A DNA stretch of 8,193 bases from Aquimarina sp. (lineage in GTDB: Bacteria; Bacteroidota; Bacteroidia; Flavobacteriales; Flavobacteriaceae), in the NCBI GenBank assembly GCA_011524575.1, contig WTKB01000046.1:1-8193 (forward strand), given 5' to 3'. The notes beneath the pieces were generated by a model that was not told the origin of the DNA, ran no database searches, and saw only the letters and a program-made list of their open reading frames with translations. Shown here piece after piece: positions 6,701-8,193 of the stretch (its first letter is position 1; each line of letters opens with the position of its first letter). The translations under genes and the position numbers were made by a program.

Positions 6701-6723
6701 TTATTACCTATTATAGGTAATAA
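6701..6723. promoter_or_regulatory. Perfect 23-bp odd palindrome, candidate operator
   Basis: Arms TTATTACCTAT (6701-6711) and ATAGGTAATAA (6713-6723) are exact reverse complements around a single central T. The site ends 40 bp before the argD ATG and lies downstream of the candidate argD -7 box. The 11-1-11 symmetry suits a homodimeric regulator. There is no T-run after it, and a one-base loop is poor for an RNA hairpin, so an operator is more likely than an attenuator. It does not resemble the E. coli ARG box. Confidence 0.55.
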
Positions 6724-6763
6724 TCACAATCCTAATGATTAACAGAAATAAATTAATTTAGTT

Positions 6764-7906
6764 ATGAAATTATTTGATGTATATCCTTTATATAATGTTG
6801 AACCTGTAAGAGCTGATAATTGTTCTGTTTGGGATAAAGAGGGTATAGAATACCTAGATTTATATGGTGGCCATGCTGTGATTTCTATTGGTCATGCACA
6901 TCCTCATTATGTAAATAAATTAAAAAATCAATTGGATCATATTGGTTTTTATAGTAATGCTGTCCAAAATTCTTTACAACAGGAACTAGCAGATAAGTTA
7001 GGGAAGCTTTCTGGTTGTGATGCGTATGAATTGTTTTTGTGTAGTTCTGGGGCAGAGGCTAACGAAAATGCACTTAAATTAGCTTCTTTTCACAATGGAA
7101 AACATCGTGTAGTTGCCTTTTCTAATGGGTTTCATGGGCGTACATCTGCAGCAGTAGCAGCTACGGATAATAAAGCGATTATTGCTCCCATTAACGCACA
7201 ACAAGAAGTAACTATCTTACCATTAGGTGATTTGGAAGCCGTAGAAGTTGCATTAAAGAAAGACGATGTTTGTGCCGTTATTATAGAGCCTATACAAGGA
7301 GTAGGGGGGTTAGATCAAGCACCAACCTCATTTTTTCAAGGTTTAGAGAAATTGTGTAAACAATATAATACGTGTTTGGTACTTGATGAGGTGCAATCTG
7401 GATTTGGACGTAGTGGTAAGTTTTTTGGTTTTCAGCATCATGGAATTACTCCTGATATCATTTCAATGGCAAAAGGTATGGGGAATGGTTTTCCAATAGG
7501 AGGAATTCTAATAGCTCCACACATAGCGTCTAAATACGGATTACTCGGAACTACGTTTGGAGGAAATCACTTGGCATGTGCTGCTTGTATAGCCGTATTG
7601 GAGGTATTAGAAAAAGAAGATCTTATAGAAAAATCTCGAATTTTAGGAGAATACTTTACAGCCAATGCTACCGCTATTAAAGGATTAAAGCAAATAAAAG
7701 GGCGTGGTTTAATGATTGGTTTAGAATTTGATTTTGAGGTTGCTCAGCTTAGAAAAGAATTGATTTATAACGAGCATATTTTTACTGGAGGTGCTAAAAA
7801 TAAAAACCTACTACGTATTTTACCACCACTTACAGTAAGCTCTTCTCAAATTGATACCTTTTTTACTGGAGTAAAAAAGGCTATTGAGCGTTTAGAGCTT
7901 GTTTAA
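6764..7906 (+). CDS. argD: Acetylornithine/succinylornithine aminotransferase
   Basis: This class-III PLP aminotransferase of arginine synthesis makes N-acyl-ornithine from N-acyl-glutamate semialdehyde with glutamate as donor. In Bacteroidetes the acyl group may be succinyl instead of acetyl, which cannot be judged from this gene alone. At 380 aa it is of normal size. Visible family blocks are LDLYGGHAVISIGH (31-44), the phosphate-binding SSGAEAN (94-100), FHGRTSAA (123-130), the DEVQSGFGRSG block (208-218) with cofactor-contacting D208, the Schiff-base lysine K237 in SMAKGMGNGFPIGG, and TTFGGNHLACAA (263-274). The last codons (LELV, stop) lie inside the left arm of the foldback element, so the native C-terminus may have been replaced or trimmed; the core fold is unaffected. 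No other arginine gene is in the window. Confidence 0.93.
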   Translation: MKLFDVYPLYNVEPVRADNCSVWDKEGIEYLDLYGGHAVISIGHAHPHYVNKLKNQLDHIGFYSNAVQNSLQQELADKLGKLSGCDAYELFLCSSGAEANENALKLASFHNGKHRVVAFSNGFHGRTSAAVAATDNKAIIAPINAQQEVTILPLGDLEAVEVALKKDDVCAVIIEPIQGVGGLDQAPTSFFQGLEKLCKQYNTCLVLDEVQSGFGRSGKFFGFQHHGITPDIISMAKGMGNGFPIGGILIAPHIASKYGLLGTTFGGNHLACAACIAVLEVLEKEDLIEKSRILGEYFTANATAIKGLKQIKGRGLMIGLEFDFEVAQLRKELIYNEHIFTGGAKNKNLLRILPPLTVSSSQIDTFFTGVKKAIERLELV

Positions 7907-8055
7907 ATGCACTACTTACTGTAATTCAATGGCTTAAGGTTTTTATTTTACTTTTAAATGATGTGCATACCTAGAGATATGTAAGTCCTTTTAAAGCGAT
8001 TTAAGTTCTTAAACTTTTGAATTACAGTTTGTATTCCCTTTAAACAAGCTCTAAA
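7891..8055. repeat. Complete 165-bp foldback (MITE-like) element
   Basis: The outermost 17 bp, TTTAGAGCTTGTTTAAA at 7891-7907, are repeated exactly in inverted form at 8039-8055. Beyond an 11-bp stretch that matches only about half, a second exact block of 11 bp follows (CTGTAATTCAA at 7919-7929 against TTGAATTACAG at 8017-8027). Weaker complementarity continues inward to a central CATACCT-AG-AGATATG at the midpoint (about 7973), so the whole element can fold into one long imperfect hairpin. It encodes no protein. The right half is shared with the copy at 1-95. It supplies the argD stop codon and separates argD from the TssD-like gene, where its transcript could stabilise or end the argD message. 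Confidence 0.75.
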
Positions 8056-8087
8056 AATTGGTTTTATTTTCAAAAGTTTATTTGGTT

Positions 8088-8193
8088 ATGCATAATATGC
8101 ACCTTTATATTGACGGACTTCGTATTCCGATTCGGAATTTTTATTATCATTTTACCCAATATACCGACCAGCGTAATAAACCTGTAAGTCGGG
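8088..8193 (+). CDS. TssD/Hcp-like type VI secretion tube protein, N-terminal fragment
   Basis: Only the first 35 codons are in the window, and the frame is open to the edge. The likely start is ATG at 8088-8090; a second in-frame ATG lies at 8097. The visible sequence MHLYIDGLRIPIRNFYYHFT, then QYTD and NKPVSR, follows the pattern I recall for the N-terminus of Bacteroidetes TssD proteins: a short strand with IDG, then a hydrophobic strand, then Q-x-TD-x3-(G/N)-(K/R)-P-x-S. TssD is the Hcp-like subunit that stacks into the inner tube of the type VI secretion system. The identification rests on this short match and other small beta-rich proteins are not excluded. No other T6SS gene is visible, so this may be an orphan TssD or the first gene of a cluster to the right. 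Confidence 0.55.
   Translation, partial: MHNMHLYIDGLRIPIRNFYYHFTQYTDQRNKPVSR

Larger units (their letters stand above)
6535..6763. promoter_or_regulatory. Divergent control region between crt operon and argD
   Basis: This 229-bp, very A+T-rich spacer must hold promoters for the minus-strand carotenoid operon and the plus-strand argD. On the plus strand, TAAATTTG at 6669-6676 matches the Bacteroidetes -7 box (TAnnTTTG) and would give argD a leader of roughly 80 bases. No TTG at the standard -33 spacing was found. No good -7 box was found for the minus strand; the nearest is TAATATTG at 6573-6580, with one mismatch. Close to the regulator start lies an inverted pair, TTGTTTA at 6544-6550 and TAAACAA at 6569-6575, that could be an operator, though chance is possible in such A+T-rich DNA. 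Confidence 0.45.

Noticed and set aside
6535..6763. Cobalamin riboswitch or other structured leader for the regulator or argD
   Set aside because: The spacer is too short and A+T-rich for a cobalamin riboswitch, and no B12-box-like conserved core was seen.
7891..8055. Complete insertion sequence
   Set aside because: The 165-bp element has no open frame and no transposase; at most it is a non-autonomous element.

Overview
The window looks like chromosomal DNA of a marine-type, low-GC member of the Bacteroidetes, most likely a Flavobacteriaceae. The evidence is the strong A+T bias, the lack of Shine-Dalgarno sequences, a compact flavobacterial zeaxanthin cluster under a MerR-type regulator, an ArgD of the form common in Bacteroidetes, and the start of what appears to be a Bacteroidetes TssD (Hcp-like) protein. 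The genus cannot be fixed from the sequence.

Layout. Positions 1-95 hold the right half of a foldback repeat, followed by a perfect 38-bp palindromic terminator (148-185) and a shrunken copy of the same repeat (192-242). A minus-strand gene at 280-1455 encodes an unrecognised 391-aa protein with a glutamine-rich tract and a 14-residue tandem repeat. Positions 1634-6534 form one minus-strand operon, read in the order merR-type regulator, crtI, crtB, crtZ, crtY, with an overlap or short gap at every junction. A 229-bp divergent intergenic region (6535-6763) contains a perfect 23-bp odd palindrome. It is followed on the plus strand by argD (6764-7906), a complete 165-bp foldback element (7891-8055) whose left arm supplies the last codons and stop of argD, and the first 35 codons of a TssD-like gene that runs off the window.

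How the genes work together. CrtB would condense two GGPP into phytoene, CrtI desaturate it to lycopene, CrtY cyclise lycopene to beta-carotene, and CrtZ hydroxylate the rings to zeaxanthin. The first gene of the operon is a CarH/LitR-like regulator, presumably controlling its own operon. It keeps the W-x9-EH signature of the B12 photoreceptors but has cysteine where the cobalamin-ligating histidine is expected, so it may not sense light through B12. ArgD belongs to arginine synthesis and has no obvious link to the carotenoid genes.

The least ordinary feature is the repeat family. Seven copies of a 12-13 bp terminus (consensus GARCTTGTTTAAA) occur in 8.2 kb, as one complete foldback element, one element cut by the window edge, one miniature, and two solitary ends. 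Several lie exactly at gene 3' ends. No transposase, RNA gene, CRISPR array or wholly new multi-gene system is visible.
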